A DNA stretch of 64,000 bases from Gamarada debralockiae (lineage: Eukaryota > Ascomycota > Leotiomycetes > Helotiales > Hyphodiscaceae), in assembly GCA_002803225.1 (NCBI GenBank), contig NXFV01001860.1:62001-126000 (forward strand), in the 5' to 3' direction. Both the position numbers and the translations under genes were made by a program. The notes beneath the pieces were generated by a model. That model was given only the letters and a program-made list of their open reading frames with translations, was not told the DNA's origin and did not search any database. This document shows positions 31,025 through 41,642 of the stretch, one piece after another. Numbering within the stretch: position 1 is the stretch's first letter; each line of letters begins with the position of its first letter.

Positions 31025-31220
31025 AACCAGTACTTGCCAGTTCGTGGCCGAGTTGAGATACGGCGATGGACGAGACCATTGTTATCGAGTATGTCTTCAT
31101 CCGAAGCATTGTGCAGCCTCAGCCAGCCTCGAGAAACTCTTCCAAGTGGGATGCGACGCTCTCCGCGACCATCGCACATGAACTCCAAGAATTCGTGAGG
31201 AAATAAGAGGTGGAATACGT
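31025..31220 (-). pseudogene. orphan coding-like segment, unknown
   Basis: The minus strand is open from about 31220 down to a TGA near 31025 and reads as a well-composed protein end: VFHLLFPHEFLEFMCDGRGE, then RRIPLGRVSRGWLRLHN, then DNNGLVHRRISTRPRTGKYW. There is no ATG in a suitable place and an in-frame TAA lies just upstream, so it would have to be a last exon or a gene fragment. No partner exon was recognised in the 700 bp upstream. No family recognised. Confidence 0.35.
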
Positions 31221-31985
31221 TTTGAAGTTACATTAATTCAAGCTCAGCCAGCCCGGCTAGAGTTTCGTTGGAGTCATCAGGAGGCGACCTTCACTTGAAG
31301 TTCAAGTTCCTAGGATAGATAGCACTGATCGCGAAAGAAGATTTCGCTATCTCTGCATCAGTACGGTCGTTGAAGCAATGCTGCGCAATATGAAAAGCTT
31401 GTTAATCGACAATATAGGGTCCAACATCTAATCTGGCTAATATACCTGCGTGACTTCCAGCTATCAAATGTCAAGATTGGCGCTTGTGAGGTAAAGACCT
31501 GGCCACTTGCGCGGCTATGATCCGAATTGATCATATTAAGTGTCCGAAGGAGGACATTGCATCACTTGAAAGATATACCAGCTTAAAGTAAATCATGCGT
31601 GCCTCCGCACTTGGAGTTCAATAGTTGTGGAAACTTCGGGACATGGCATATACGAAGCCAACCTTGGTAGCATTCTGCCAAGGGCATTGTTATTCTTGCC
31701 AAATTGCAACATGCGGTGCACGCTGCAAAGTTATATGAGGAACGTATGGGTGCCTGGTGCTGGAACAGAATCATGACTCGGTCTAGCCAGTTTCCAAGAA
31801 CAGAGGCGAGCTGAAAAGTAATGAATGGCAATCGAAGAGTGCTCCTCGCAGCATCATTTCTTTTGGAAAAGTTGCTCCAAGTTCGTCAAGTGGAAGCAAG
31901 GAGATCTATTCATGGTGGATTGAGTGCCAGGTGATCATTTGAGGAGTAAAACCGGGGTATCATTCTTCGCAACTTTCACATCTGC
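31221..31985. other. intergenic
   Basis: About 760 bp between the orphan segment and the 3' end of the PRCC-like gene. Nothing recognised. Confidence 0.35.
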
Positions 31986-33185
31986 CTACCATCCATATTT
32001 ACTACTAGCCTCAGCCCTATTGCTCTTCCCCTTCGCGAAACTCTCCTCCAAAGCCTCCTTTTGACTCTGCGCCGCATTGACCAATTGCTTTAAGCTGTGC
32101 TTGCCAGGAGCGATAGCTCTGACAGGGTTATGAACCACTTGTTCACCAGTAGCACGGAGCTCCTCGTTACGTAGGTATTCTTCGTCCGTGTTGAAGTTGA
32201 TGATTTTGGTAGCTGATTGCATGCCGCGGGCGCCCTTTTGTCTTCCAAATAGCTGACGTCGCTCTGCGGCTGATAGCTTGAGGTCCCCAGCTATATCATC
32301 AAGAGATTGGGATATCGGTGGTGTGGGCACTGCCGGAGGGGCCATGTGGGTTGTTGTTGGTGTGTAGTCTTCGTAGGATGGATGGAGACCGTCTAGATCT
32401 GCCTCTGCCTCCTCGTCCTCTCCCTCATTGGTCTCGTACAACATAGGTTGGTATTCTCCACTCGGCTTTGGGATGAAAGAGCTTGTTGGTTCTGTTGACA
32501 TTGAGAATAATGATACTTTGGGCCGTTGTGCAGGCTTCTCTGGCTGAGGGGCAGCGGGTGTCGTGGGTGCGGAAGTCGTAGCAGCTGGTGCGGTAGTCCC
32601 TGGGGGCACCGGCTTCTTCTTCTTCGCTGGCTTTCTGGCTACCGAGAGAGGTTTGAACATCAACGGCTTTCCCACCAATTTGACCTCCTCTGCTGGTTTC
32701 TGCTCTCCGTTTTGAGCGGCTTTCGGAGGTGGGAGATTCAATCCAAAGCCGTAATTCGTAGCCTTCGACTCGCCATATCCATCATATGTATCCTCCGCGT
32801 AGTCACTCTCGGACTTAGGCTCCCTACTGAATCCAGGTGCTGCGCCAGTTTTTAAGTTAACTCCAGCTCCAAGACCCTTCTTCGCTGTATTGCCGCCACC
32901 GAGTGTCGCCGCAGTTTGTCCTGTACGTTTTGGCGGAGGCAACAACGAGTTGAAGCCACTGAATGCACCTCCTCCAGTCTTGACTTTCTTCGCAGGTGGC
33001 TCATCCGTATGGGTATCGTTTTTCAAGGCGGCTTGGGGTAGGGAGACTCGGATTTTGCCTGGGTTTGATCGATCGACGACTTTTTGAAATGCTGGTTTTG
33101 ATGGATTTGCTGCGGGTTTCACTGCAACTTTTGGAGTCTCCTCGACATCCGAAGCATCGGAATCTGAGTAATCAACGAGGCCCAT
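31986..33185 (-). CDS. PRCC-like protein (mitotic checkpoint/spliceosome-associated)
   Basis: Intronless, 399 aa. PRCC-family proteins are nuclear, associate with splicing factors and, in human, bind MAD2B. The N-terminus MGLVDYSDSDASDVEE is the classic start of the family, followed by a low-complexity Pro/Ala/Lys-rich middle (LLPPPKRTGQ, GFGLNLPPPK). The conserved C-terminal block is KLSAAERRQLFGRQKGARG, then INFNTDEEYLRNEELRATGE, HNPVRAIAPGKHSLKQLVN, and an end of basic and Ser residues (NRAEASSKYGW). The start is certain because MGLVDYSDSD is conserved. It is divergent from the SIN1 gene with about 225-255 bp between. Confidence 0.92.
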   Translation of the reverse strand: MGLVDYSDSDASDVEETPKVAVKPAANPSKPAFQKVVDRSNPGKIRVSLPQAALKNDTHTDEPPAKKVKTGGGAFSGFNSLLPPPKRTGQTAATLGGGNTAKKGLGAGVNLKTGAAPGFSREPKSESDYAEDTYDGYGESKATNYGFGLNLPPPKAAQNGEQKPAEEVKLVGKPLMFKPLSVARKPAKKKKPVPPGTTAPAATTSAPTTPAAPQPEKPAQRPKVSLFSMSTEPTSSFIPKPSGEYQPMLYETNEGEDEEAEADLDGLHPSYEDYTPTTTHMAPPAVPTPPISQSLDDIAGDLKLSAAERRQLFGRQKGARGMQSATKIINFNTDEEYLRNEELRATGEQVVHNPVRAIAPGKHSLKQLVNAAQSQKEALEESFAKGKSNRAEASSKYGW

Positions 33186-33410
33186 CTTGAAGGTGCAAGT
33201 AAGTGTGCCGTTTGAACGTTGATGTTTTTACAAAGGACAAATTCGGAAGGCTGATGGTTGAACATCCCTGTCGCCGCGCTAACGCATCAGTGACCCCAAC
33301 TTCACCACAAGGCTGACTTCTCTCATCTCTCCACACGATATGAACAACTAACAAGCTTCAGCCTTGAGCAACCCTACTTCCTATTCTACAATACTGAAAA
33401 CACATCGAGC
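33186..33410. promoter_or_regulatory. bidirectional promoter PRCC-like / SIN1
   Basis: Only about 225 bp separate the two divergent start codons, so both promoters and leaders must lie here. No TATA box is evident. Confidence 0.55.
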
Positions 33411-35997
33411 TTGGTTGTCTGGAACAATCAGAGCAAACACGATGTCTGTCATTCAAGTAGAAGAGTACACGCACCCACAAGCACAGGACCCCCTTTACAA
33501 CTTCCAGACGAGTCGCTGACAGTTTACTACAGTTTGGTGTCATATCAGCTTCGGACGAATTATCTCAATACTATCGCAGATGGTGTTGGCGAACGGCTGA
33601 TAACTATCAATGATGCTTTCTTGAATACAGCAGGCTTCAAAGCTGCTGGCTGGCGACCGAATCCTGCGAATATAAAACGAACGCATTCTCCTCCTATACC
33701 CACTGCTATTGCATCCGAATACTTTCAGGCTCCCCCAAGGTCAGCTGGTCTTACAGGTCTTGATGATGAAGTTGAAGAGGGAGGCATGGTCACTGGGGGA
33801 GGAGCAGGAGATACGGTGGGGCCTGGGATTGCTACGAAGAGAAGACGCAGAAGAGAACAGATGGAGGAGGAAGACAGCAGTGATCTGAGCGATGACAGTG
33901 ATGAGGATGGCGATCAGCGTGCGGCGCAGCAAATCAAGTTCTCGAAGATGCCCATCCGAAATCGTTCTGGTTCGTCACCAATCCGAGGTTCCAATCTTCG
34001 ACAATCTTCAACTGTTACCTCTCCATCGAGGACCCTAGGTGGACAAACAAGAAGAGGATCCCAATCAGCGCTGGAAGCTGTGAAGGAACGAGCCAGGCGC
34101 GATACTGTTACAAGTAGTGAGATGTCATCCGAGAACGAGTTTGACGCATCGGCATTTCAAAGGCAGAGGGAAGCAGCTAGGAATGCTGCCAAGGCAAGCA
34201 AGGCCCTTCACAGACATACTTCTGATCCAGCCGTGGGAGTAAAGCGGCAAGAGAGTGACCTCTTGGAGGAAGAGGAAGAAGATTCAGATGGATCGGAAAT
34301 GTCTTCGTTTGCAGGAAGTATTGACTCGGCTTCGATGCTTGATAGTGTCGATGGGCCTACGAATGGCTCTCCGGCAGGTCACATTGTCGGCACAATGCCT
34401 AAGGAGTTGACTCGGTCCCCTACGAAGAAATCCAAACCTGCACCACCGGTCTTACAAGCCCTACCACCCCCGCGACCTATTAGCGTGGTGCAGCCGAAGA
34501 GTCTTTTGTCTGCTGCTATCAACGCAAAGCGTACAAAAGCTGCAATGCCTTTTGAGTCATTCGCGTCGCTGTCAGGTCAAGGAGATCCGAATCCGCTAAG
34601 ACTGCGCATCTGGGCACCATTTGCTACGTCCACAACCAAACCATACGAGGTTCTCATCCGACGAAGCGTTCACGAAAACGAGGCAAACGATCGACAAGTC
34701 GCTGTTGCTGATCTCATTGGACTAAGTCTCTGGAGATACGCTGAAGAGAAACTTGAACCTGCCATCCCACCAGAAAAGCTCAATGTCAATAGGTGGACTT
34801 TACGAATGGTGGAAGATGAGGAGGTGGATTATGACTTCCCGCCTCTCGAACGAAATCAGCCAGTTGTTGCTTTTACCACTGTCAACAATCGAGCTGCAAG
34901 ATCAAGGTCCAACTCCAAGCCTTATGACGAATTTGCTCTAGTCGAGGCAACCGATGAACAGTTCCAACAGAACCAAACCATCACTCCTCAATTCAAGCAA
35001 GAAACTGTTGCAGAAACGTTACCTATAGATGATGATCTTACACCAAAAAATACTCCTATGCTACAATCTTCAGCTCTCGCCGGAACCCAACCCCGCCAGA
35101 ACCCTCTCTTGACCACAATGTCTGCTCTAAGACAGAACGCTTCGTTAGCAGATGCACCTGCAGTAGGAGCAGCTATTCACCCCTCCACTACCAGAACTGG
35201 GATCCAAAAGCTTCTGAGAATCCACATTCATTCCTTAGACGCAGCACCTGGACAGATGATTACCTTGGATGTCACTACAGATACCTACTTGGCTGATGTT
35301 CTTGATATCATCTGTAAGAAAAGACAGCTGGACAAGGCAAACCATGTGCTCAAGTTGACCGGATCGGGGACGGTGGTACTCCTCGACCGCACTGTGGAAT
35401 CAATCGGCAATCGGACAGAATTGGACCTGTATCGACGTCGCTTTGCAACGGACGGGCCATTGACAATGACCGGCTCACCCAGCAGCGGCTCCCCAAAGAT
35501 GCCGTTGATGGCAGAAAGACCTCAGGTTCGAAAGATCCAAAAGGGGCAAATGCTCGGAACCCACCCGCTGGCGCAAGAATCCATCAAGCAGGATGAACTT
35601 GGAAGCGCCAACTACAGAAAGTATACCGTCTGGCGGAAACAGCCGATGAGATTTGTTGGCTTGAACGAAAGAGTTTTGGCAATTGACGGCGAATACCTGC
35701 ACATTATGCCAGCGCAGACGGGCAAGACGATGTTCGAAGGGCAAGGGAAGACGACGACAGTGCATTTCAGCAATGTGGTTGGCTGCAAGGTCACGCGAAG
35801 GCACCCTACGAATTTTAAGGTTTGTGAGAGACCGAAAGTGGCTTCAATGCACGTGTTTCAAGACTGACTTTGAATAGGTTGTTGTGTACAAAGCCACAGA
35901 AACCAAGCGTTATGATTTCGAGGCGAAGAGCGCCGACGAGGCTGCAGAAATTGTCTTTGAGATCAAGAAGGGTATTTCGCCATATCACAATGTTTGA
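33411..35997 (+). CDS. SIN1/AVO1 subunit of TORC2
   Basis: TORC2 substrate-recruiting subunit, 842 aa as modelled. Exons 33411-35819 and 35878-35997. Seen: TVYYSLVSYQLRTNYLNTIA and DGVGERLI near the N-terminus, a long acidic/Ser-rich middle, the CRIM domain (MPFESFASLSGQGDPNPLRL, then RIWAPF, VADLIGLSLWRYAEE, LRMVEDEEVDYDFPPL), a Ras-binding-like ubiquitin fold (RIHIHSLDAAPGQMITLDVT), and a C-terminal PH domain (NYRKYTVWRKQPMRFVGLNE to VVYKATETKRYDFEAKSADE). Start problem: the ATG at 33442 reads MSVIQVEEYTHPQAQDPLYN, which looks like the true N-terminus but ends at a TGA just before TVYYSLV. The frame used here enters from an upstream ATG at 33411 instead. See findings. Confidence 0.9.
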
Positions 35998-37296
35998 TGA
36001 GGCCGTGTACAACACGAGCAGCATTCAACCTGGTGTGGACACCATGCTACATCACATCAACTCGGTCTGAAAGTCCGCGAAGATCCGAACAAGCCGGGAC
36101 AAGTACTTGTGTGCTGGTACCTGCAGCAAAATCCCGCAAAAATACCCACAGATACCAAAACAAATGCCCAGCAGCCCTCCTACAACCAAATGGAGGAATT
36201 CTAAGATTATTAATATTTAAGCTTCACGAATGAGTGAAGGATTTCAGCTGTCCAAAATCTACCTTAACCGCTCCGCGGCCAGCTCAACCAAATCGACAAA
36301 CCTACACAAACTTTACGATGCCCGTTCGTGCTGCCAGTTACGAGTCCGGGGAGAAATCTCAGCCACCTGTGCACGTGCAGATCATCGAATCGCCTTCCAC
36401 GAGTCCTTGCATCATGTAAAGATGTGGACGCATCATAGCGCGACATGGCGACGCACGCTAGTCTTGTCTAACGCCGCCAAGTACGGAGTCCTCAGGAGAG
36501 CATCCTAGTGCCGATCTATGTCGTAGGGGTTCGGGTTTTAAATGGACCGTGAAGCTATTTCTGGCCAATACGAGCCATATTGTAAGAAAATTACGTTTTG
36601 GTGCTGAGACTGGAGAGAGCAAGGCAGAACAGCATCCCAAGCCCCAGGTCAGTTCTGGTCAGCAATCAATGAAACTTATGAAAGAAACAACGATCCAATC
36701 GGCATTCGTAGCTCGCTCGGGTTTTGAGCATAACTTTGATGACGACATTTGCTGCGTCGTATCGATTGCTTGATGAACCTAACCTCAGCTTTGTTCCTAG
36801 ACAACGAGAAGTACCCGGGGGTTCCTGAGATGAGGAAACCGTCTTCGAGCACTCAGTAATCATATATGTATAGGCACTCCAGGCTCCTGGTCTCCATTTG
36901 GAATTAGAGCATTCGTCCTCGATTGTCAGAAGGGGCAAGTACACCCTCTTTGTCAACGCTACGCAACTAATGCAGGTAGGAACACAGCCGAGAGACCGAG
37001 TGAAACGGTTCGGAGCCGCCTTTGGAGAGGTGACTTTGCCAAGCATCCAACACAGTGCCGCTTACAGACCATGTTTGTGACGTGCATGGTCGGGGCAATG
37101 ATGATGCCATAGTGCCAGCTCAGCTCTAGGCTAGAAATATCTAGATTTACATACCCTGATGGTATAAGAGCATCATTCCCCTTGTTGATCTCCTTATTTC
37201 TGCCTGCCCAAGAAAGACCGCAAAAGTATCTCGTTATTCACTCACTCGAAAATTTATCTAACAAACCATCATTAAGTCGAAATAAACATCGAAATC
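35998..37296. other. intergenic, about 1.3 kb
   Basis: No gene I can support. Several short open frames overlap on both strands without family resemblance. The last 150 bp form the promoter and leader of the Ser-rich wall protein, with a TATA-like GGTATAAGAG at 37161-37170. Confidence 0.4.
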
Positions 37297-37931
37297 ATGC
37301 AATTCAAGAACGTCGTCGTTTTGGCTCTCGCCTCCACCGTTGCTGTACGCTCCCACCGCATATCTCTCAATTGAAATCAAACTAACACAGCATTCTAGGG
37401 CCAAGGCTCAGTCATCAACTCCCTCACCTCCGCCGCTGGTGGTGCTTTTCCAACCGCCACTTCCGCCGTTGGAGGTGCTGGATCCACCGCCACCTCAGGA
37501 GCTGGCGGTGCTCTCTCAACTGTTCGTAGCTCTTCCCAATCCTCCCCATTGACACACTACTAACTTCCTTAACCCAGTTAACCGGCGGCTCATCCCCGGT
37601 AGCCTCTTCCCTCTCTTCCGCCGCTTCCTCCGGCATGTCCTCCCTCTCCTCCGCGCTCAGCTCCGCAACTGGGACTGGCGCCTCGTCCGTCTCTAGCTCC
37701 GTATCCTCCCGCGAGTCTTCCCTCTCCTCCAGCATCAGCAGCCATGCCTCAAGCGCCTCTAGCTCTGCTTCCAGCAGAGCTAGCGGTGCTCAGTCCTCTG
37801 CTTCTTCCTCCACCAGCCGATCGTCTTCTGCCTCAAGCTCATCAAGCACTGGTGGTGCTGCGTACCAGACTGGAGCTATAGGAGCCGCTGCTCTTTTCGG
37901 TGGTGCTGCTATTGTTGCTGCCCACATGTAA
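37297..37931 (+). CDS. Ser/Ala-rich GPI-anchored-type cell-wall protein
   Basis: 174 aa. Exons 37297-37344, 37399-37521, 37578-37931 (525 nt). A signal peptide MQFKNVVVLALASTVA is followed by a Gly/Ala/Thr-rich part (SAAGGAFPTATSAVGGAGST). A long Ser repeat region (SSLSSALSSATGTGASS, SSSASSSTSRSSSASSSS) would be heavily O-mannosylated. The C-terminus TGAIGAAALFGGAAIVAAHM is a hydrophobic GPI-attachment tail, with candidate omega sites in SSSTGGA. There is no enzymatic domain. Both introns are phase 0, and the first splits the protein right after the signal peptide. Likely a structural wall or surface glycoprotein; sequences of this sort evolve fast, so function is not assignable. Confidence 0.8.
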
Positions 37932-38774
37932 GGGGTCGTATGTGGTTGGGAAGGCGTGGTATTGGTAGATGGATGGTATTGGAGGGTGTACGATGACGTA
38001 GAGAAGATATGTATTTTAAAAGCTCATTTACTGTTGTAAATACTAAACTGTCAAATCCAATTGCTTTGTTGCTTCATATCGTGTGATGGATCTTTTGCGG
38101 CCCTTACTTTTTGCCTTGCGGTTGTGGAGGCTTTGTAATTGCTGTTCTTGCTTGAGCAATTCAGCCCTGAGGATTGCGAAAGACAGTTTTCATTCTTATG
38201 AATCAAGGATGTTGCCTCTGTGCTATAGCAGAGGAGAAAAGTACCCTTGGACGCCGAAACCGGTCAAAATTTGATTCGTTGACACCGGTTGAGCAATTGA
38301 CAAAGGCTGGACATCGACAACGATTGAGCAATTGAGAACAAGTGAGGGATTAGGGGGTTGGGCTAACCTGGGCTTACATGTTATCACGACTATCAGAATT
38401 GGTATCTCAACGATTCATTGTTCTCTAGACTGCAGCATCCAGAGCCCGGACAACCTGCCACGACCACCACGAAAATCCAGACTCACGATCCATCCATCCA
38501 TCCAACTCGCGGACGAGCAATCCAGCCACCATCGCCCAGAGATCAAACGCAAGTAGCAAGCACGCCCATCCCGCCATTCCAGCCATCCATGACAACACCG
38601 TCCACTCATTGATCAACCATCATTTTCGCCGCCCACCGCCTATATTCATAGAGTTAATGAGAATGACTATACCAAGTCTGCGTGTTTCGGAGTATATGTT
38701 CAAAGTTTGGAGTGTCGTAAAAAGGAGTGTGTATCGACAAGGTCCTATCTGCCTTTCAGACCACGGACGCGATA
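37932..38774. other. intergenic, 3' regions of two genes
   Basis: About 840 bp between the wall protein and the PKA 3' end. A small imperfect repeat (GGTTGAGCAATTGACAA / GATTGAGCAATTGAGAA) lies near 38285-38340. CCATC-rich short repeats lie at 38490-38590. No gene. Confidence 0.35.
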
Positions 38775-40380
38775 TTAGAAGTCGACGAATAGTTTATGGA
38801 ACCTAGTTTAATTAGCAGGGAGATCCACAAAACTAGCCAGGGCAAACTCACTCGTCGTGACCATGCTGTCCATACTGCTCTGTCTCTTCAGGGTACTTGT
38901 CGAATTGACTTGCATCTCCGACACCGGCCTTGACTGGTGGGACGTACGGTGCATCGATATCCTTCTTAGCCAGCCTTTCCCAGGTGACTTCAGCAAACCA
39001 CTGGTGCTTCTTGACATCTTCTGAGCCCCCATGCAAATTGCCCAGGCGCTTCGTCAGGTCGGCCGTAATCAGGCGTTGAAGTAGATCTTGAGCATCTGGG
39101 TGAATGTAGGGTGGATACTTGACTCTCCCCTTCAGGATGTTCTCATAGATCTTCATCGGAGATCCTCCATCCCAGAAAGGTGTGAAGCCGCACAGCATTT
39201 CGAAGATTAATATGCCCAACGACCACCTACTCAAGTTTCAGTAAAAGGCAATCCGCGAAAGCCAAATACTCACCAGTCCACAGATTTGTTGTAGCCCTTG
39301 CTTGACACGACTTCTGGTGCAAGATAATCCGGAGTTCCGCACAATGTCCATGTAATATCAGGAACCTTCTTGGCGAACCCGAAATCCGTAATCTTGAGAT
39401 GCCCATGCCGATCGAGAAGTAAGTTTTCTGGCTTCAGATCCCGGTAGATGATCTGCTTTGAGTGGAGATATTCGAGGGCGAGAGTGACTTCTGCAGCATA
39501 GAACTTCGCTACAGGATTAGGGAATCGCTGGCAGATTAATTAGCAAAGGTTCTTCCTTCTACAGCATAGAGCAACATACCTGTGACTTTCGTAATAGGGA
39601 AAATAGTTCTCCACCTTCAACGAAGTCCATGACCATGTATAGATTCTTCGAATCTTGGAATGTGCCCCAGAGTGTAATCAAGAACGGATGCTTGACTTCC
39701 TGCAACATCCTCCGCTCATCATTGGTATGCTCTACTTGCTTCATCTTCACGACTTGTTGCTTCTTGAGGACCTTGACGGCATAGAACCGCTGATTGTGCT
39801 TAGATTGGACCAGGTGGACTCTCCCAAAACTACCAGTTCCTAATGTTCGCAGAATCTCGAAATCCGTCAATGAGTATTTGCCCTTGGTCTGTCTGATCTG
39901 AGTCTGTTGTGGGGCTTGGGGTGTCTGCTTCAATGTATCCGTGTGGCCGGCACCGCTATTTGCGGCTGTAGCAGCGATGTTCGATGCCATTTGCGAGGGG
40001 TATGATTGAGCCGCGCCATCATGCTGTGGGGGGTTGATGAGGTTATTGATACTGGGGAGGTTTTGTTGCTCTGCGGGTACCTGTGCGCCTGTGGTATGGG
40101 GAGATGCGGCGTGGGTCTGCTGGTGATGGGCGACCCCTTGCGTCATTGGTTGTTGCTCGCCCACAACTGCGGGACTCTCTTGCTTGATAGGAGCTGTAGA
40201 TTGAGGCGCGGCCTGAGCTTGCGGAGCTGTAGACGTTGATGAGACAGAGGCGATCGAATTGTCAAAACCTCTGGAGGTGGTAGGGGTTATCGGACTTGTG
40301 GCCTGGCTTGAGGAGGGAGAGTCTTTTGGACCGGACGACTCCTTCGTCCGTTTCTTCTTGAGGAATCCGAGTGTCGGCAT
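38775..40380 (-). CDS. cAMP-dependent protein kinase catalytic subunit
   Basis: PKA-C of the AGC kinase family. Exons: 40380-39580, 39527-39274, 39226-38852, 38802-38775. The N-terminal 160 residues are Gln/Ala/Pro-rich, typical of filamentous-fungal PKA. Kinase motifs: [11 protein letters not shown] (P-loop), FYAVKVLKK (VAIK Lys), [24 protein letters not shown] (catalytic loop), [10 protein letters not shown] (DFG), [14 protein letters not shown] (activation-loop Thr and APE), [18 protein letters not shown]. The AGC tail has [14 protein letters not shown] stop directly after GHDE would truncate the hydrophobic motif. A 49-nt intron (38851-38803) instead joins to a 28-nt last exon encoding FHKLFVDF, which restores the expected F..F C-terminus. 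Start at [12 protein letters not shown]. It acts downstream of cAMP in growth, stress and development. Confidence 0.95.
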
Positions 40381-41642
40381 ATGAAGGAATGACAGACGAC
40401 TGTTGTCGAGGTGTGAATTGGCAAGCAATACACCCCGATATCAAAGCCGCTGTCGGGAAGCAGTGGATGGAGTCCGCGGGATCACAAAACAGTTCGGCTT
40501 TAGGTTGAATTAATCTGGAATAGTAGTCGTCAAGGGAAAGGAAGCTGCGATAAAAGGTTCTGGAACGTCTCGATTTGTCTGGAATTTGCAATTTGACAAG
40601 CAATAGGGTAAGGCGGGTTGCCGCAGTTGTGGGGGGCGTAGCTTCCCTGTCGCAATGACCGGCTGGCGAATTGCACGGTGATGAGGGCTGCCAATGTGAA
40701 TCGCGGATGTCGCAGCGTGTTGGCAGACTTAGGAAGAGATGTCGACTACCAATTGAGTTGGTGAGGATATTCAATGATAGTCGTGGGGTTCGGGGGGGAG
40801 GAGAGGAGAAGGATTGAGGAGGTTGTAGGATGCTGCGGGTGAGAGACGCATGTCACTGGTTCGAGAGCGACTTGGGCGTGTTGGTGGGGTTGTAGTGCAG
40901 GAGAAGGCCGATCATGGGCAGAAGAGGTTTTAGCGGCTGGGGATGTCAGCCGTCTTTGAGAGCAGGAGGCAGAGAAGTTTGTAATTGATCCTTAAAAACC
41001 TAGAGGAAAATATCAAAATTTGATCGAAGAATTATCTTCATCGAATGTTGGTGTCGAAGAAGATCTAGTATGAATGTTTGGAAGTCAATCAACGAGGGGA
41101 TGATTTACAGGCGGCAAAATAAGCAATATACCATTCATGCATGAGCGAGTAATAGTCCGTCTTATGAGAAGTATTTGTATTCAGTCAAAGTGTTATCTTG
41201 CTGTGATGATTCCTGGAGAAATTATGTGCGTTATCGGAAAATATCCAGAAATGAAGCTCTATTGAAGCTTGAACTGCCTTCAAGTGATGTCTTAACTTCC
41301 AGCTAGAAAGTCATGCCATGCCTCCTTTCAATGATTGCCGCATCTTCCGTATGGCTGTCTTCCTATGATCGCCTTCCCATAGACATGCTGAATGGTAGTC
41401 TTTGTCATCCTATAACGCCGCCTGATTTGGGCAATCCTCTGTGTATCAATCCCTCATCGACATACCAAATGGTAGTCTTAATAAACGCCATCGCTATGCG
41501 AACTCATCATGCACCCTTCCTTCTTCCCATCTCGTACCTCTGATTATGACGGTACATGCTTCGGAAAGCTTCATTGGCCACCTACCGGGGGACGTTTCAA
41601 GGAGTTTGCTGCTTGGGTCCCTAGAGCTCTGAATTGCTCTTA
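40381..41642. other. intergenic, PKA leader and 3' flank of J-protein gene
   Basis: About 1.26 kb. The first several hundred bases upstream of the PKA start probably form a long 5' leader. Near 41519-41545 a 23-bp segment (TTCTTCCCATCTCGTACCTC...) nearly repeats the antisense of the last codons of the adjacent J-protein gene at 41645-41670. No gene. Confidence 0.4.

Noticed and set aside
38285..38345. Short repeats GAGCAATTGA near the PKA 3' side
   Set aside because: Too short and imperfect to call an element or a CRISPR-like array.
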